NCBI GenBank assembly: GCA_946415345.1
Contig: CAMKRY010000002.1
Span: forward strand, 1-61,644
Reading direction: 5' to 3'
From: an uncultured Bacteroidales bacterium
GTDB taxonomy: Bacteria; Bacteroidota; Bacteroidia; Bacteroidales; UBA932
DNA length: 61,644 bases
A program made the translations under genes and the position numbers. Shown one piece after another: positions 33,178 through 43,671 of the stretch (position 1 is its first letter; each line of letters starts with the position of its first letter). A model generated the notes under the pieces. That model searched no databases, was not told the origin of the DNA, and worked only from the letters and a program-made list of their open reading frames with translations.

Positions 33178-35085
33178 TTACCAGCCATAGTTCTGCGTCA
33201 GGACCTTGTTGCGGTCAAGCTCGCGCTGGAGGAAAGGATAGAGGTAATGGTTCGGGCGGAAAATGCGGGTCTCCATCACCTTGCGGGTCCACATCTCGGC
33301 AGGGACGACCGTCTCTTTCGGGCCGGTGCCCTTGGCGTTGGTGTTCAGACCGTAGACAGGACCGTTGCAGACGTCGGTAGCGATCATCCAGGTACGGACG
33401 TCGAAGTAGCGGTGACCTTCCTGGGCCAGCTCGACCTGGCGTTCGCGATGGATGAGGTCGATGAGGTCCTCTGTCGTCGCATCGGTATAGATCTCGGTGA
33501 TCGGGGCCATGCCGCTGCGGGCACGGAGCTGATCCCAGAGCATCATCGCGGTGGTGTGGTCCACGTCCGGACCACCTACGCCGTTGGCCTCGCACTCGAG
33601 GACTGCCTCGACGTAATTGAGGATGATCTCGGCATAGCGGAAGGTCGGGAAGGTGACATTACCCCACTGGCCCTGATAGGAATCGAGGGTGTGGTCATAC
33701 CACTTGTTCACGAGGTAACCCGTGATCGGGTAGTCGTGGGTCGTGTGGCCCGAACCTCCGTTGGAGAACGTGGCGCGGCCGACGGCGTCGCCGTGCTTCC
33801 AGCCGGTGCCCGGATAGTAGACGGTCACGTAGAAGCGGGGCTCGCGGTTCGCGTACATACGCGGGGAGTTGGAGGTCGCGTCGGTATCGTTGCACTTGAG
33901 GGCCTTGAGGAACGGGTTCACGATGTTCGTAAGCTCGAACTCGCGGTCCGCGGCCGGATAACCGGAACGGGAGTCGATGAGGGGGCCGCCGGAACGGTCG
34001 TAGCCCGTGACCGGGTAGCGTCCTTCAGCCATGGCGTAGCTGTCGACGGAGCTCTGGGTCGGACCCCAGCCGCCATAAGCGGAACCGGAGGCGATGTCGG
34101 TCGGAGTCGTGTGGACGCCGAGAGCCCAGCGGCTCTGGTAACCGCCGCCGCAGAAGATCAGCTCGTCGTTCCAGGGTTTCTGGAAGACGCCGTAGTAGTT
34201 GAGGTACGGGTTCGTCGGGTCGTCCTCATCCTTGTAGAGCTGGTAGACGCCGAGGTCGATGACCTTCTTGGCGGCAGAAGCGGCCGTCACCCATTTGCCG
34301 GCATCGAATTCCTCCGGGAAGAGGGCGGTACCGTCGGGATTGCGGACCGTCTTGTACAGCGAGTTGCCGTTGAACAGCGGACGGGCGCTGTAGAGTTCGA
34401 GACGGGACAGGACCGCGAGGGCGGCGCCGCGGGTCGGCAGGCCGTAGTTCGCGCCGGAGAGGGTTGCCGGCAGGTTCTGTGCGCAGTAGGTCATTTCGTC
34501 CTCGACATACTTCACACATTCATCCCAGGTGTTGCGCGGACGCTGAAGAGCCTGGGTCGAGGCCGTGAAGTCCATGACGTCGTCACCGACGAGGAAGATC
34601 GGACCGTAATCGCGCATAAGCAGGAAATAGTTATATGCGCGGGCGAAGCGGATGGAGTCATACCACAGCTGGAGCTGGGTCTGACGGGCGGCATCGGACT
34701 CAAGAATCGGGTCTGAGCAGTTCAGCACGTTCTTGAGGAAGATGTTGCAGTCGCGGATTGCCTGGTAGCGGTTGTTGAACTGGTCGTTCGGGACGGTCGT
34801 GGCATTCCAGGAACCGAAATTGATATAACGGTAGGAATAGTTCCAGGTCATCGACGTTTCGTCGGAGGCGCCGAAGTAAGGCATGCCGCCGTAGAAGTTG
34901 GTCGATTCGACGGGGAGATAGCCCCAGCAGTTGTAGAAATACTGACGGGTATAGTTGAAGGATGCCCAGATCTTTTCTTCGGTCAGCTGCTCATCTTCCT
35001 GGCGGTCCAGGAAGCTGTCGCAGGAAGACAGCGTCAACGCGGAAAGGGCAATAGCAAGAATACCTTTATAGAAAGTCTTTTTCAT
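33178..35085 (-). CDS. RagB/SusD family nutrient-binding outer membrane lipoprotein
   Basis: LSSCDSFLDRQEDEQLTEEKIW; IHRERQVELAQEGHRYFDVRTW; FPLQRELDRN-type C-terminus. Confidence 0.95.
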   Translation of the reverse strand: MKKTFYKGILAIALSALTLSSCDSFLDRQEDEQLTEEKIWASFNYTRQYFYNCWGYLPVESTNFYGGMPYFGASDETSMTWNYSYRYINFGSWNATTVPNDQFNNRYQAIRDCNIFLKNVLNCSDPILESDAARQTQLQLWYDSIRFARAYNYFLLMRDYGPIFLVGDDVMDFTASTQALQRPRNTWDECVKYVEDEMTYCAQNLPATLSGANYGLPTRGAALAVLSRLELYSARPLFNGNSLYKTVRNPDGTALFPEEFDAGKWVTAASAAKKVIDLGVYQLYKDEDDPTNPYLNYYGVFQKPWNDELIFCGGGYQSRWALGVHTTPTDIASGSAYGGWGPTQSSVDSYAMAEGRYPVTGYDRSGGPLIDSRSGYPAADREFELTNIVNPFLKALKCNDTDATSNSPRMYANREPRFYVTVYYPGTGWKHGDAVGRATFSNGGSGHTTHDYPITGYLVNKWYDHTLDSYQGQWGNVTFPTFRYAEIILNYVEAVLECEANGVGGPDVDHTTAMMLWDQLRARSGMAPITEIYTDATTEDLIDLIHRERQVELAQEGHRYFDVRTWMIATDVCNGPVYGLNTNAKGTGPKETVVPAEMWTRKVMETRIFRPNHYLYPFLQRELDRNKVLTQNYGW

Positions 35086-35104
35086 ATCTGTTGTCCTCCA
35101 TCAA

Positions 35105-38100
35105 TTAAAAGTTGGCGTTCAGACCGAAGGAATAGACACGGTTGTTCGGGTAGGAAGCACCCTGGCCGCCGCCCTGCTCCGGATCCCAGAGCTTGAACTT
35201 GGAGAAGGTCAGGAGATTGTTGCCCGAGATATAGAAGCGAACGGACTGGATGAATCCGGTCCGGGAGAGGACCTTCTTCGGCAGGGAATAACCCACCTCG
35301 AAGTTCTTCAGACGGAGGAAGGATCCGTCACGCTGCCACCAGGAAGAAGTCTGGCTGTTGTTGGAAGAGCCGGCCGCGGAGCCGATGGCCAGGCGCGGGT
35401 ACACCGCGTCGCCGGCCTTGCTCATGTCCTCGCCGTGGTTGGTGAGCTGGTCCCAGCCGTTGGTCCAGACGTCTTTCTGCACGGCGGCACGCTCGATGGA
35501 GGTGCTGGAGAACGGAGACGTCAGGGAGGAACCGCCGAGGAAGAAGCTCACATGGTCGACACCCTGGAAGAAGACGTTGATGTCGAAGCCCTTGTATTCG
35601 GCGTTCAGGCCGAAACCGTAGGTGATTTCCGGGAGGGTGGTGTAGCCCATGTAGATCTGGTCGTCCGTATCGATGCGGCCGTCACCGTTGATATCCTGGT
35701 ACTTGATATCACCTACGCGGTACTCGCCGAAGGTCTGCACCGGGGAATTGGCAATTTCCTCCTCGCTCTCGAACAGGCCGACGGCCTTGAGACCCCAGGG
35801 CTGGGCGGCACCGATACCGTACGGCTTGCCGATGCGGTTCTGGTACTTGTACTTCCAGTCCGGTTCGTCGTTGTTGACGAGGTTGTTGCGGTTGTAGGTG
35901 AAGTTGCCGCGGGCGGTAAGGAACCACTGGCCTACCTGCTTGTGGAACTCGGCGGTCATATCGACACCGCGGTTGCGGGTCTCACCGACGTTCACGTACG
36001 GGAGCTTCGAACTGTTCTGGTAGCCGGCGATACCGGGCAGACCGCCACGGAGCATGAGGATGCCGGTACGGTGGGAGTCGAAGTAGTCGGCCATCACGCG
36101 GAGGCTGTGCCAGAGCTCGAACTCGACACCGATGTTGAGCTTGGTTTCCTCTTCCCAGGAGAAGTCGAGGTTCTCGGGACGGCCGATGGCAAGACCGCCG
36201 CCGCCGTTGCCGCCGGTCTCGCCGAGGGTGGCGGAGTTGCCGGAGATGATGGTCGGGAGGTAGAGCCAGCGGGCGCCGCCGATCTGGTCGTTACCGACCT
36301 TACCGTAGGAACCTTTGAACTTGAACATGTTGGCGATGTTCTTGATCGGGGCCCAGAACGGCTCTTCGGAAATCAGGTAACCGGCGGAGAAGGCCGGGAA
36401 GAAACCGAAGCGGTGGCCGGGGGCGAAGTTCTCGGAACCGTTGTAACCGACGTTGATTTCCGCGAAGTAGCGATCCCTGAAAGCGTAGGTGACACGGCCG
36501 GCGATACCCTGATTCTTATAAGGAAGGGAGGTTGTTGCATCGCCGCCGAGGGTCGTGCGCTTGATGGAATGGTTATAGAGGAACATCGCGCCGACACGGT
36601 GGTCGCCGAAGTTGCGGTTGTAGTTCAGCGAGGCCTCGAGGTAGGTGTTCATGGAGCTGGAACCGCCGGCGGAGTAGGAAAGGCTGCTGGAACCGGAGAC
36701 GATCGGGTCGCCGAAGATGAGGTTGCCGTCTTCGTCACGGCCGCTAGCATGGTACTGGGTCGGGGTCTTGGTGCGGCCCTGGGACTGGTAGTTCCAGGCG
36801 TCCCAGGAGAACTTCATGTTGGCCGTCAGGCCCTGGAGGGGCTCAAAGGCTTTGCCGAAGTCCTGCGTCAGGCCGATGACGGACTGGGCGGAGTTCGTGA
36901 AGGACTCGTAGTAACCGGTATGGACGAGGAGGTTCCACGGGTTCTCGTTGGTACCCGAAGGACGGGAGATCGTGCCGTCGGAGTACTCGTACGGAACGGC
37001 GTTCGGAGAGGTCGAGAAGGCCCAGCTCCAGATGTTGCCCGTCGACGTACCCGGCGAAACTCTCGTCTCATAGATATTGGCGATGTTCAGCGAGAGGATG
37101 GTGGACTCGGTCAGGTTGATGTCCACGTTCGCGCGGAAATTGAACTTGTCGTAGCTGATGGAGGAATCGTAACCGTAGAGGTTGCCGGCATTCTTGAAGA
37201 TGGAACTCTCCGTGAAGTAGGAGCCGGAAACGAAGTAACGGACGACATCCGTACCGCCGCTGACCGAGACGTTGACGCGCTGGTTGTGGGCCAGTTTGCG
37301 GTACATCTGGTCGATCCAGTCGACGTCCGGATAGAGGTCCGGATCATCGTGGTTGCGGTAGTGCGCGATTTCTTCCGGGGTATACTGGACTTCCGGGGAC
37401 TTGGCCCAGTTGTACATCGTGGCGAACTGCTCGGAATTGACGAAGCTCGGCATGATGAGCGGCTGGGTGATACCGGTCTCCTCGCGGACGTTGATCTTCG
37501 GGCGGCCCACGTCACCTTTCTTGGTGGTGATGAGGATAACGCCGTTAGCACCGCGGACACCGTAGACGGCGGAAGCGGAAGCGTCCTTCAGGATGGAGAA
37601 GGAAGCGATATCGTCCGTGTCGACCAGGTCGAGGTCACGCTCGACGCCGTCCACGAGCACCAGCGGTTTGGACGTACCCTGGAATGAGGATACACCGCGG
37701 ATATAGAAGTCGGCGGAGCTGGAACCCGGCTGACCGCTCTTCTGGACGGCGACCACACCGGCGAGCTGGCCGGCGAGACCCGTGGAGAGCTGGGCGGACG
37801 GAACCTTGATGTTGGAGACGTCGACCGTGGAGATAGCACCCACGACGGATTCACGTTTCTGGGTACCGTAACCGACGACGACGACTTCCTCGAGGAGGTC
37901 CGAAGCGGGCTGCATTTGTACATTGATGGTTTCACGGCCGTTCACAGGGATTTCCTGCTCTGCGTAGCCGATGCTCGAAAAGACGAGGACACCGCCGCCG
38001 CCCGCCGCATCGATGGTAAGGGAATACTCACCGTCGAAGTTGGTGGAGACACCGATCACTGTGTTCTTGAGGAGAACACCCGCTCCGATCATGGGCTCGC

Positions 38101-38227
38101 CGGTCTCATCGACGACCACACCGGAAACGGTGATCTTGCCTTGGGCTGAAGCATCCGGCGTCTGCATCAAAAGCAGCGAAAAGACAGCTGCAATGATGCC
38201 GAGACTGGACAGAAGTTTTTGCTTCAT
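35105..38227 (-). CDS. SusC/RagA family TonB-linked outer membrane protein
   Basis: VSGVVVDETGEPMIGAGVLLKNT; VVVGYGTQKRESVVGAISTVD; TonB plug and barrel. Confidence 0.95.
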   Translation of the reverse strand: MKQKLLSSLGIIAAVFSLLLMQTPDASAQGKITVSGVVVDETGEPMIGAGVLLKNTVIGVSTNFDGEYSLTIDAAGGGGVLVFSSIGYAEQEIPVNGRETINVQMQPASDLLEEVVVVGYGTQKRESVVGAISTVDVSNIKVPSAQLSTGLAGQLAGVVAVQKSGQPGSSSADFYIRGVSSFQGTSKPLVLVDGVERDLDLVDTDDIASFSILKDASASAVYGVRGANGVILITTKKGDVGRPKINVREETGITQPLIMPSFVNSEQFATMYNWAKSPEVQYTPEEIAHYRNHDDPDLYPDVDWIDQMYRKLAHNQRVNVSVSGGTDVVRYFVSGSYFTESSIFKNAGNLYGYDSSISYDKFNFRANVDINLTESTILSLNIANIYETRVSPGTSTGNIWSWAFSTSPNAVPYEYSDGTISRPSGTNENPWNLLVHTGYYESFTNSAQSVIGLTQDFGKAFEPLQGLTANMKFSWDAWNYQSQGRTKTPTQYHASGRDEDGNLIFGDPIVSGSSSLSYSAGGSSSMNTYLEASLNYNRNFGDHRVGAMFLYNHSIKRTTLGGDATTSLPYKNQGIAGRVTYAFRDRYFAEINVGYNGSENFAPGHRFGFFPAFSAGYLISEEPFWAPIKNIANMFKFKGSYGKVGNDQIGGARWLYLPTIISGNSATLGETGGNGGGGLAIGRPENLDFSWEEETKLNIGVEFELWHSLRVMADYFDSHRTGILMLRGGLPGIAGYQNSSKLPYVNVGETRNRGVDMTAEFHKQVGQWFLTARGNFTYNRNNLVNNDEPDWKYKYQNRIGKPYGIGAAQPWGLKAVGLFESEEEIANSPVQTFGEYRVGDIKYQDINGDGRIDTDDQIYMGYTTLPEITYGFGLNAEYKGFDINVFFQGVDHVSFFLGGSSLTSPFSSTSIERAAVQKDVWTNGWDQLTNHGEDMSKAGDAVYPRLAIGSAAGSSNNSQTSSWWQRDGSFLRLKNFEVGYSLPKKVLSRTGFIQSVRFYISGNNLLTFSKFKLWDPEQGGGQGASYPNNRVYSFGLNANF

Positions 38228-38373
38228 TACGATTGGATATTAGTTATTTAGTGTTTTCTCGCACTCCAATTATAAGTATGAGAGAGCGCAATATAACGAT
38301 TAAAAGAGACTTTTACAAATTTATCGCTATATTTGTCAAGACTTGTTTAACACGCTGGAACGTTTTTAAAAAT

Positions 38374-41300
38374 ATGAAAAAACTCCTCCTCTCCGCGATC
38401 GGGTTTTTATTAATTACCCTTTCCCTGTCCGCCCAGGAGCTGATTTCCTTGGAAGGCACCGCCACCACCGTCCGTCTGCAGGACGGAAAAATCATGACCG
38501 TCGACTTCTACGGCCCCGACATTGTGCGGGTTTTCCTGGATCCCGCCGGTGGTCCGGTGCGGGACCCGCAGGCCACGCCCCCGGCGAAAATCCTGGTGAA
38601 CAATCCGCGGAGAGACGCTGGAGATCTGCTGAGCATGCCCTTCGGGGATGACGCCGTCTGGATCAACTCCGACGACATCGATCTCGTCATTTCAGGGGAC
38701 GGCAGTTTCCGTTTCCGCCACCACATCCCCGCCATGAGGACAATGGACCCCTACCAGGACATCTGGCGGCAGGCCCGGGTCGAATTCACCCCGACCGGGA
38801 CGACGCTGACCCTGCCCGGCAATGAGGTCGCGGACTATTACGGCGGCGGCATCCAGAACGGCCGCTACCGCCATAACGGCAAGACCATCGCCATCGAGAA
38901 CCAGAACAGTTGGACGGACGGTGGCGTCTGCTCCCCCGCCCCCTGGTTCTGGTGCACCGACGGCTACGGCATCCTCTGGCACACCTTCGCCAAGGGCAGC
39001 TACCGTTTCGGCGAGGAGGTCGTGCTGCAGCATGATACCCCTTATCTTGACATTTTCCTGATGCTGGCGGATGATCCGCTGCAGTATCCCTCCGTTCTCG
39101 AGCAGATTCCCGGAGCGACCAAGCGCGGCTTCCTGGAGCCGTCCGGCCATCTGATCGCTCAGCTGCCCGCGCGGATGCTGAAGCTCTACTACCAGCTCAC
39201 CGGCGCCCCGGTCCTGCTGCCGAAATTCGGCTTCTATGAGGGCCACCTCAACGCCTACAACCGCGATTACTGGACGGAAACGACGGAAGAAGGCAAGGGC
39301 ATTCCTTTCGAGGACGGCAAGCGCTATATCGAAAGCCAGAAGGACAACGGCGGCATCCGCGAGTCCCTCAACGGCGAACTCCCCGGCAATTATCAATTCT
39401 CCGCCCGGGCCGTCATCGACCGCTATGAGGCGGCGGACATGCCCCTCGGATGGGTCCTCCCGAACGACGGCTACGGCGCCGGCTACGGCCAGACCGAGAC
39501 CCTTGCCGGAAACGTGCAGAACCTCAAGGAGTTCGGCGATTATGCCCGGTCGAAGGGCGTCGAAATCGGCCTCTGGACCCAGTCGGACCTCCATCCGATC
39601 GACACGATCCCGGCCCTTCTCCAGCGCGACATCCTCGCGGAGGTGCGCGATGCAGGCGTGCGCGTCCTTAAAACGGATGTCGCCTGGGTCGGCTGGGGCT
39701 ACAGTTTCGGCCTCAACGGCATCGCCGATGCGGCGGGCATCATGACCCGGTACGGCTCCGACGCCCGTCCCTTCATCATCACCCTCGACGGCTGGACCGG
39801 TACCCAGCGCTACGCCGGCGTCTGGTCCGGCGACCAGGTGGGCGGCAACTGGGAATACATCCGCTTCCATATCCCGACTTACATCTGCGCCGGTTTGAGC
39901 GGCCAGCCGAACATCACCTCCGACATGGACGGCATCTTCGGCGGGAAGAACGAGGCGGTCAACATCCGCGACTTCCAGTGGAAGACCTTCACCCCGATGC
40001 AGCTCAACATGGACGGCTGGGGCAGCAATGAGAAATACCCGCAGGCCCTCGGCACCCGCGCCGCCGACATCAACCGCCGCTACCTCAAGCTCAAGTCCGA
40101 GCTGATGCCGTACGCCTACAGCATCGCCCGCGAGGCCGTTACCGGCGATCCGATGATCCGCGCCATGGAATTCGAGGCCCCCGAGGCGAAGACGGTCGCG
40201 ACCTCGCAGTACCAGTTCCTCTATGGTCCGTCAATCCTTGTCGCACCGGTTTACCAGAATACCGACGCGGACGCCGACGGCAATGACCTCCGCAACGGCA
40301 TCTACCTCCCCGAAGGTCTCTGGCTGGACTACTGGACCTCCGAGGCCTACGAGGGCGGCCGGGTCATCAACGGCTACGACGCTCCGCTGGACCGCCTCCC
40401 CGTTTTCATCCGCAGCGGTGCCATCATCCCGATGACGCGCCCCCACAACAATCCGTCCCTGCAGGACAAGTCCGTCCGCATCTACGACATCGCCCCGTCC
40501 TATCGGAAGACCCGCTTCACGGAATATGACGACGACGGCACCACGACCGCCTATCTCGGCGGCGACTCCGCCGACCACCGCATCGAATGCGAGGTTGTCG
40601 ACGGTAACGCCCTGATCCGCATCGAGCCCTGGAAGGGGTCCTTCGACGGCATGGTCCGCCGCCAGGCCACCGAGCTGCGCATCCGCACGGCCGGAACGCC
40701 GAAAAAGATTGTTGCGACCGTCGGCGGCAAGAAGGTGAAAGTCAAGCCGACCTTTGATGCCCGGCGGCAGATGCTGCTGATGGAACTTCCCGAGAGCGAC
40801 GTCACGGCCGACGTTATCGAAGTAACCCTCAAGGGTTTCCATCCCATCTACGCTTCCGGCACTTCCCGCCCGACGCCGGAGGAGACCGCCTTCTGCCTCC
40901 AGAACCCCGCGCCGGAGAAATGTCCTTCTACACCGCTCTGGCTGGAACCGGTCGTGACCCCGACGAGCATCGACCTATGCTGGGAACCTGTAGAGGGTGC
41001 CGACAGCTACCGCATCGATTTCGGCGGCATGGTCTACGACGGCATCAAGGGGAATCATCTCCTCTTCGAGGGCCTCACCCCGGACACGGAGTACTCCTTC
41101 AATATCCGCAGCCTCGAGGACGGCTGGCCATCCTTCGCCGGTTTCAAGGCTGTCCGCACCGCTCCTGACCCGGTTCTCTGGGCCGTCCGCGACATCCAGG
41201 CCCGCTGCTCCGCTCCGGCCCAGCCCGGCCAGGACCTGAAGAATCTCTTCGACCTCGACCTTAACAGCGAAGTCTGGCATACCCGCTGGGGCGAACCGGC

Positions 41301-41655
41301 CGTGCCGTTCACGCTGGAACTGGACCTCGGCGCCATCTATACGCTGGACAAGATGGACTACTACCCGCGCACGGACGCCGGCAACGGCACGCTGCAGGAG
41401 GGCACGGTATCCTGGAGCCGTGACGGCGCCGCCTGGAGCGAGCCGCAACCGTTCCAGTGGAAACGGGACAACAGCGTCAAGCGCTTCGGCTTCGAAGGAA
41501 CGCCGCAGGTGCGCTTCGTTCGGATCAGCGTGACCCGCGCCACGGGCGCCTTCGGCTCCGGCCGAGAACTGCTCTTCTACCGAGTCCCCGGCACGGAAGG
41601 CTTCAAGGGCGGCGTCTTCAACGAAAAGGGAGAAGCCGTAGAGAAAGTGGAATAA
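38374..41655 (+). CDS. GH31 family glycoside hydrolase with C-terminal Fn3/F5/8 type C-like domains
   Basis: GIEIGLWTQSDLHP-type strand, VLKTDVAWVGWGYSF, FIITLDGWTGTQRYAGVWSGDQVGGNWEYIRFHIPTYICAGLSGQPNITSDMDGIFGG. Confidence 0.9.
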   Translation: MKKLLLSAIGFLLITLSLSAQELISLEGTATTVRLQDGKIMTVDFYGPDIVRVFLDPAGGPVRDPQATPPAKILVNNPRRDAGDLLSMPFGDDAVWINSDDIDLVISGDGSFRFRHHIPAMRTMDPYQDIWRQARVEFTPTGTTLTLPGNEVADYYGGGIQNGRYRHNGKTIAIENQNSWTDGGVCSPAPWFWCTDGYGILWHTFAKGSYRFGEEVVLQHDTPYLDIFLMLADDPLQYPSVLEQIPGATKRGFLEPSGHLIAQLPARMLKLYYQLTGAPVLLPKFGFYEGHLNAYNRDYWTETTEEGKGIPFEDGKRYIESQKDNGGIRESLNGELPGNYQFSARAVIDRYEAADMPLGWVLPNDGYGAGYGQTETLAGNVQNLKEFGDYARSKGVEIGLWTQSDLHPIDTIPALLQRDILAEVRDAGVRVLKTDVAWVGWGYSFGLNGIADAAGIMTRYGSDARPFIITLDGWTGTQRYAGVWSGDQVGGNWEYIRFHIPTYICAGLSGQPNITSDMDGIFGGKNEAVNIRDFQWKTFTPMQLNMDGWGSNEKYPQALGTRAADINRRYLKLKSELMPYAYSIAREAVTGDPMIRAMEFEAPEAKTVATSQYQFLYGPSILVAPVYQNTDADADGNDLRNGIYLPEGLWLDYWTSEAYEGGRVINGYDAPLDRLPVFIRSGAIIPMTRPHNNPSLQDKSVRIYDIAPSYRKTRFTEYDDDGTTTAYLGGDSADHRIECEVVDGNALIRIEPWKGSFDGMVRRQATELRIRTAGTPKKIVATVGGKKVKVKPTFDARRQMLLMELPESDVTADVIEVTLKGFHPIYASGTSRPTPEETAFCLQNPAPEKCPSTPLWLEPVVTPTSIDLCWEPVEGADSYRIDFGGMVYDGIKGNHLLFEGLTPDTEYSFNIRSLEDGWPSFAGFKAVRTAPDPVLWAVRDIQARCSAPAQPGQDLKNLFDLDLNSEVWHTRWGEPAVPFTLELDLGAIYTLDKMDYYPRTDAGNGTLQEGTVSWSRDGAAWSEPQPFQWKRDNSVKRFGFEGTPQVRFVRISVTRATGAFGSGRELLFYRVPGTEGFKGGVFNEKGEAVEKVE

Positions 41656-41656
41656 A

Positions 41657-41681
41657 GATGCCCGATCAGGTCGGGCATGAC
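41657..41681. repeat. 25-bp palindromic element between convergent genes
   Basis: GATGCCCGATCAGGTCGGGCATGAC; identical to 45295-45319. Confidence 0.95.
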
Positions 41682-41687
41682 GAACGA

Positions 41688-43544
41688 TCAGGCGCCGATC
41701 TCCGAAAGGAGGTCGGTGCTTTGATAATAGTGGCGGAGGATGAAGAGGATGTAGCGGATTTCGACGCAGACGCAGCGCGTGACTTCCGGGACGAAGCACC
41801 AGTCGGAGGAGAGGGACTCTTTGTTGCCGTCGAAGGCGAGACCGACGAGTTCTCCGTGCTCATTCAGCACGGGCGAACCGCTGTTTCCGCCGGTGATATC
41901 ATTGTCCGTGATGAAGTTGACGGGGCCGTTATAGTCCTTCAATATAGCCAGGAAATCCTCCGGTACGGCGAAGTCGTGGCGCTCCGGATCGGCCTTCTGG
42001 AAGATGCCGCGGGGCGTCGTGTACCAACTGCAATAGACCGCATCGCGGGGAACCAGCGGACAGACTTTGCCGGTGCTCAGGCGAAGGGTGGAATTGGCGT
42101 CCGGATAGGCATGGATCCCCCGGCTCAGTTCCATCTCGTAGACGGCATGGGTGTAGGCCTGGCGCAGCGGGGCGGTATCCGTCTGGGGAAAAGCGGTGAT
42201 GCGCACCTCCGTAAGGAAGTCCGCGAAAGCCTTCGGATCATCCCACAGCGCGGCGGCCATCGCATCCCAGTCGCTGCCGAAACGCTCGCAGAGAGCCTTC
42301 TGGCGCTCTCCGACATATTCCGGGGCCATACCCGTAAAGTATTCTGACAGAGCGTATGCAAGCAGTTCTTTCTCTACGCGAGGATCGACCTGGGCGAGAC
42401 CGGCGGCATAGACCGCATCTGGATCCTCCCGGGCATTCTGCATCCGGAGGAGGGTCGGGGCGATATAGGTACCGCGGATCAGAGTCTCGCGATAGAGGAC
42501 CTTCAGGGCTTCGGCGCGGGCGATGGCGGCATAACCTTCGCGAAGGTCAGCCAGCAGCGTACCCCATTGCGCCTGTCGCGACGAACCGTCTGCGATCCAG
42601 GCAGCCAGTTCCCGTTCCCGGGCTTCCTTTCGGGCTACCACGCCGTCGCGACGGGTGCAAGCGAGCTCTCCGGCATAGTATTCCTGGGCATTGGAGAGGG
42701 AGAAGAAGCGGTCGGCATAGAGCCGGCGCACCTCCGGGTCGGCGTCCATCCATCTGCGGAGAATCTCCATCCGACGGGCACCGAGGCGGGTCGAAACGGG
42801 CCACTGGACCGTAATTTCATGGCCCATCTCGAAGGAGGAGCTGTAGCGGTGGGTCCGGCCGGGATAGCCGATAACCGTCGTCGCAGCGCCAAATTTCGTC
42901 CCTTGCAGAGCCACCTTCAGGTGCCAGGGGCTCTGGAGCGGCTCGCCGTTCTCATAGATTCGATATAAGGTAAAGTCCGCCTTCTGCTGCGGCCATTCCC
43001 AGTTGTCCTCGTCGCCGCCGAAAGCCGCCACCGACACGGGCGGGGCCAGCACGAGACGCACATCGTCATAGACCTTGTAGAAGGCGATATAGTCCCGGCT
43101 GCCCGCCCACATGGACTCGAAGGATACCGTCAGACCGGGCGTTTGGTAGCGCTTCTCCATGATGGCGCTGAGCTTGCGGCCGCCGAAACGGATGCCCTCA
43201 CGCTTCAAGGAATCTTTCACGGCATCCACCTCATCCGTCACATCCAGCATCCGCTGGAGGATCTGCACCTTCTTCCCGGGGATGCGCAGTTCCTCGTCCC
43301 GGGTCCGGGCACAGAAGCCGCTCTCCAGCAGGTTCAGCTCCGCCAGGTCGCTGTAGGCCACATGATGGTTTGTAATCAGCAGGCCGTCCCGGGAAATGAC
43401 GCTGCCGGTGCCGATGAAATCCATCGACACGACGGCCCGTGCCCCAGCCGCCGCCGGATCGGTCACCAGCCACATCCCCTCGTCCGCACGCAGCGGTATC
43501 ACCGCGAGGAGAAACGTAAGTATCGGAAAAAGGAACTGTTTCAT
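41688..43544 (-). CDS. S46 family peptidase (DPP7/DPP11-like)
   Basis: ADEGMWLVTDP, GTGSVISRDGLLITNHHVAYSDL, NFITDNDITGGNSGSPVLNEHGELVGLAFDGNKESLSSDW. Confidence 0.95.
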   Translation of the reverse strand: MKQFLFPILTFLLAVIPLRADEGMWLVTDPAAAGARAVVSMDFIGTGSVISRDGLLITNHHVAYSDLAELNLLESGFCARTRDEELRIPGKKVQILQRMLDVTDEVDAVKDSLKREGIRFGGRKLSAIMEKRYQTPGLTVSFESMWAGSRDYIAFYKVYDDVRLVLAPPVSVAAFGGDEDNWEWPQQKADFTLYRIYENGEPLQSPWHLKVALQGTKFGAATTVIGYPGRTHRYSSSFEMGHEITVQWPVSTRLGARRMEILRRWMDADPEVRRLYADRFFSLSNAQEYYAGELACTRRDGVVARKEARERELAAWIADGSSRQAQWGTLLADLREGYAAIARAEALKVLYRETLIRGTYIAPTLLRMQNAREDPDAVYAAGLAQVDPRVEKELLAYALSEYFTGMAPEYVGERQKALCERFGSDWDAMAAALWDDPKAFADFLTEVRITAFPQTDTAPLRQAYTHAVYEMELSRGIHAYPDANSTLRLSTGKVCPLVPRDAVYCSWYTTPRGIFQKADPERHDFAVPEDFLAILKDYNGPVNFITDNDITGGNSGSPVLNEHGELVGLAFDGNKESLSSDWCFVPEVTRCVCVEIRYILFILRHYYQSTDLLSEIGA

Positions 43545-43671
43545 GTTTTATAAGGTGTTATGCAAAGATAACACTTTTCGGGAAACCCGGCGCCATCCCC
43601 ATTAATAGGGATTGCATTAGCAGGAAAAAAGCCGTATTTTTGCAGATACGAAGACAATAATTCTCTATCAT

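Noticed and set aside
35435-37687. 750-aa plus-strand ORF
   Set aside because: Antisense shadow of SusC.
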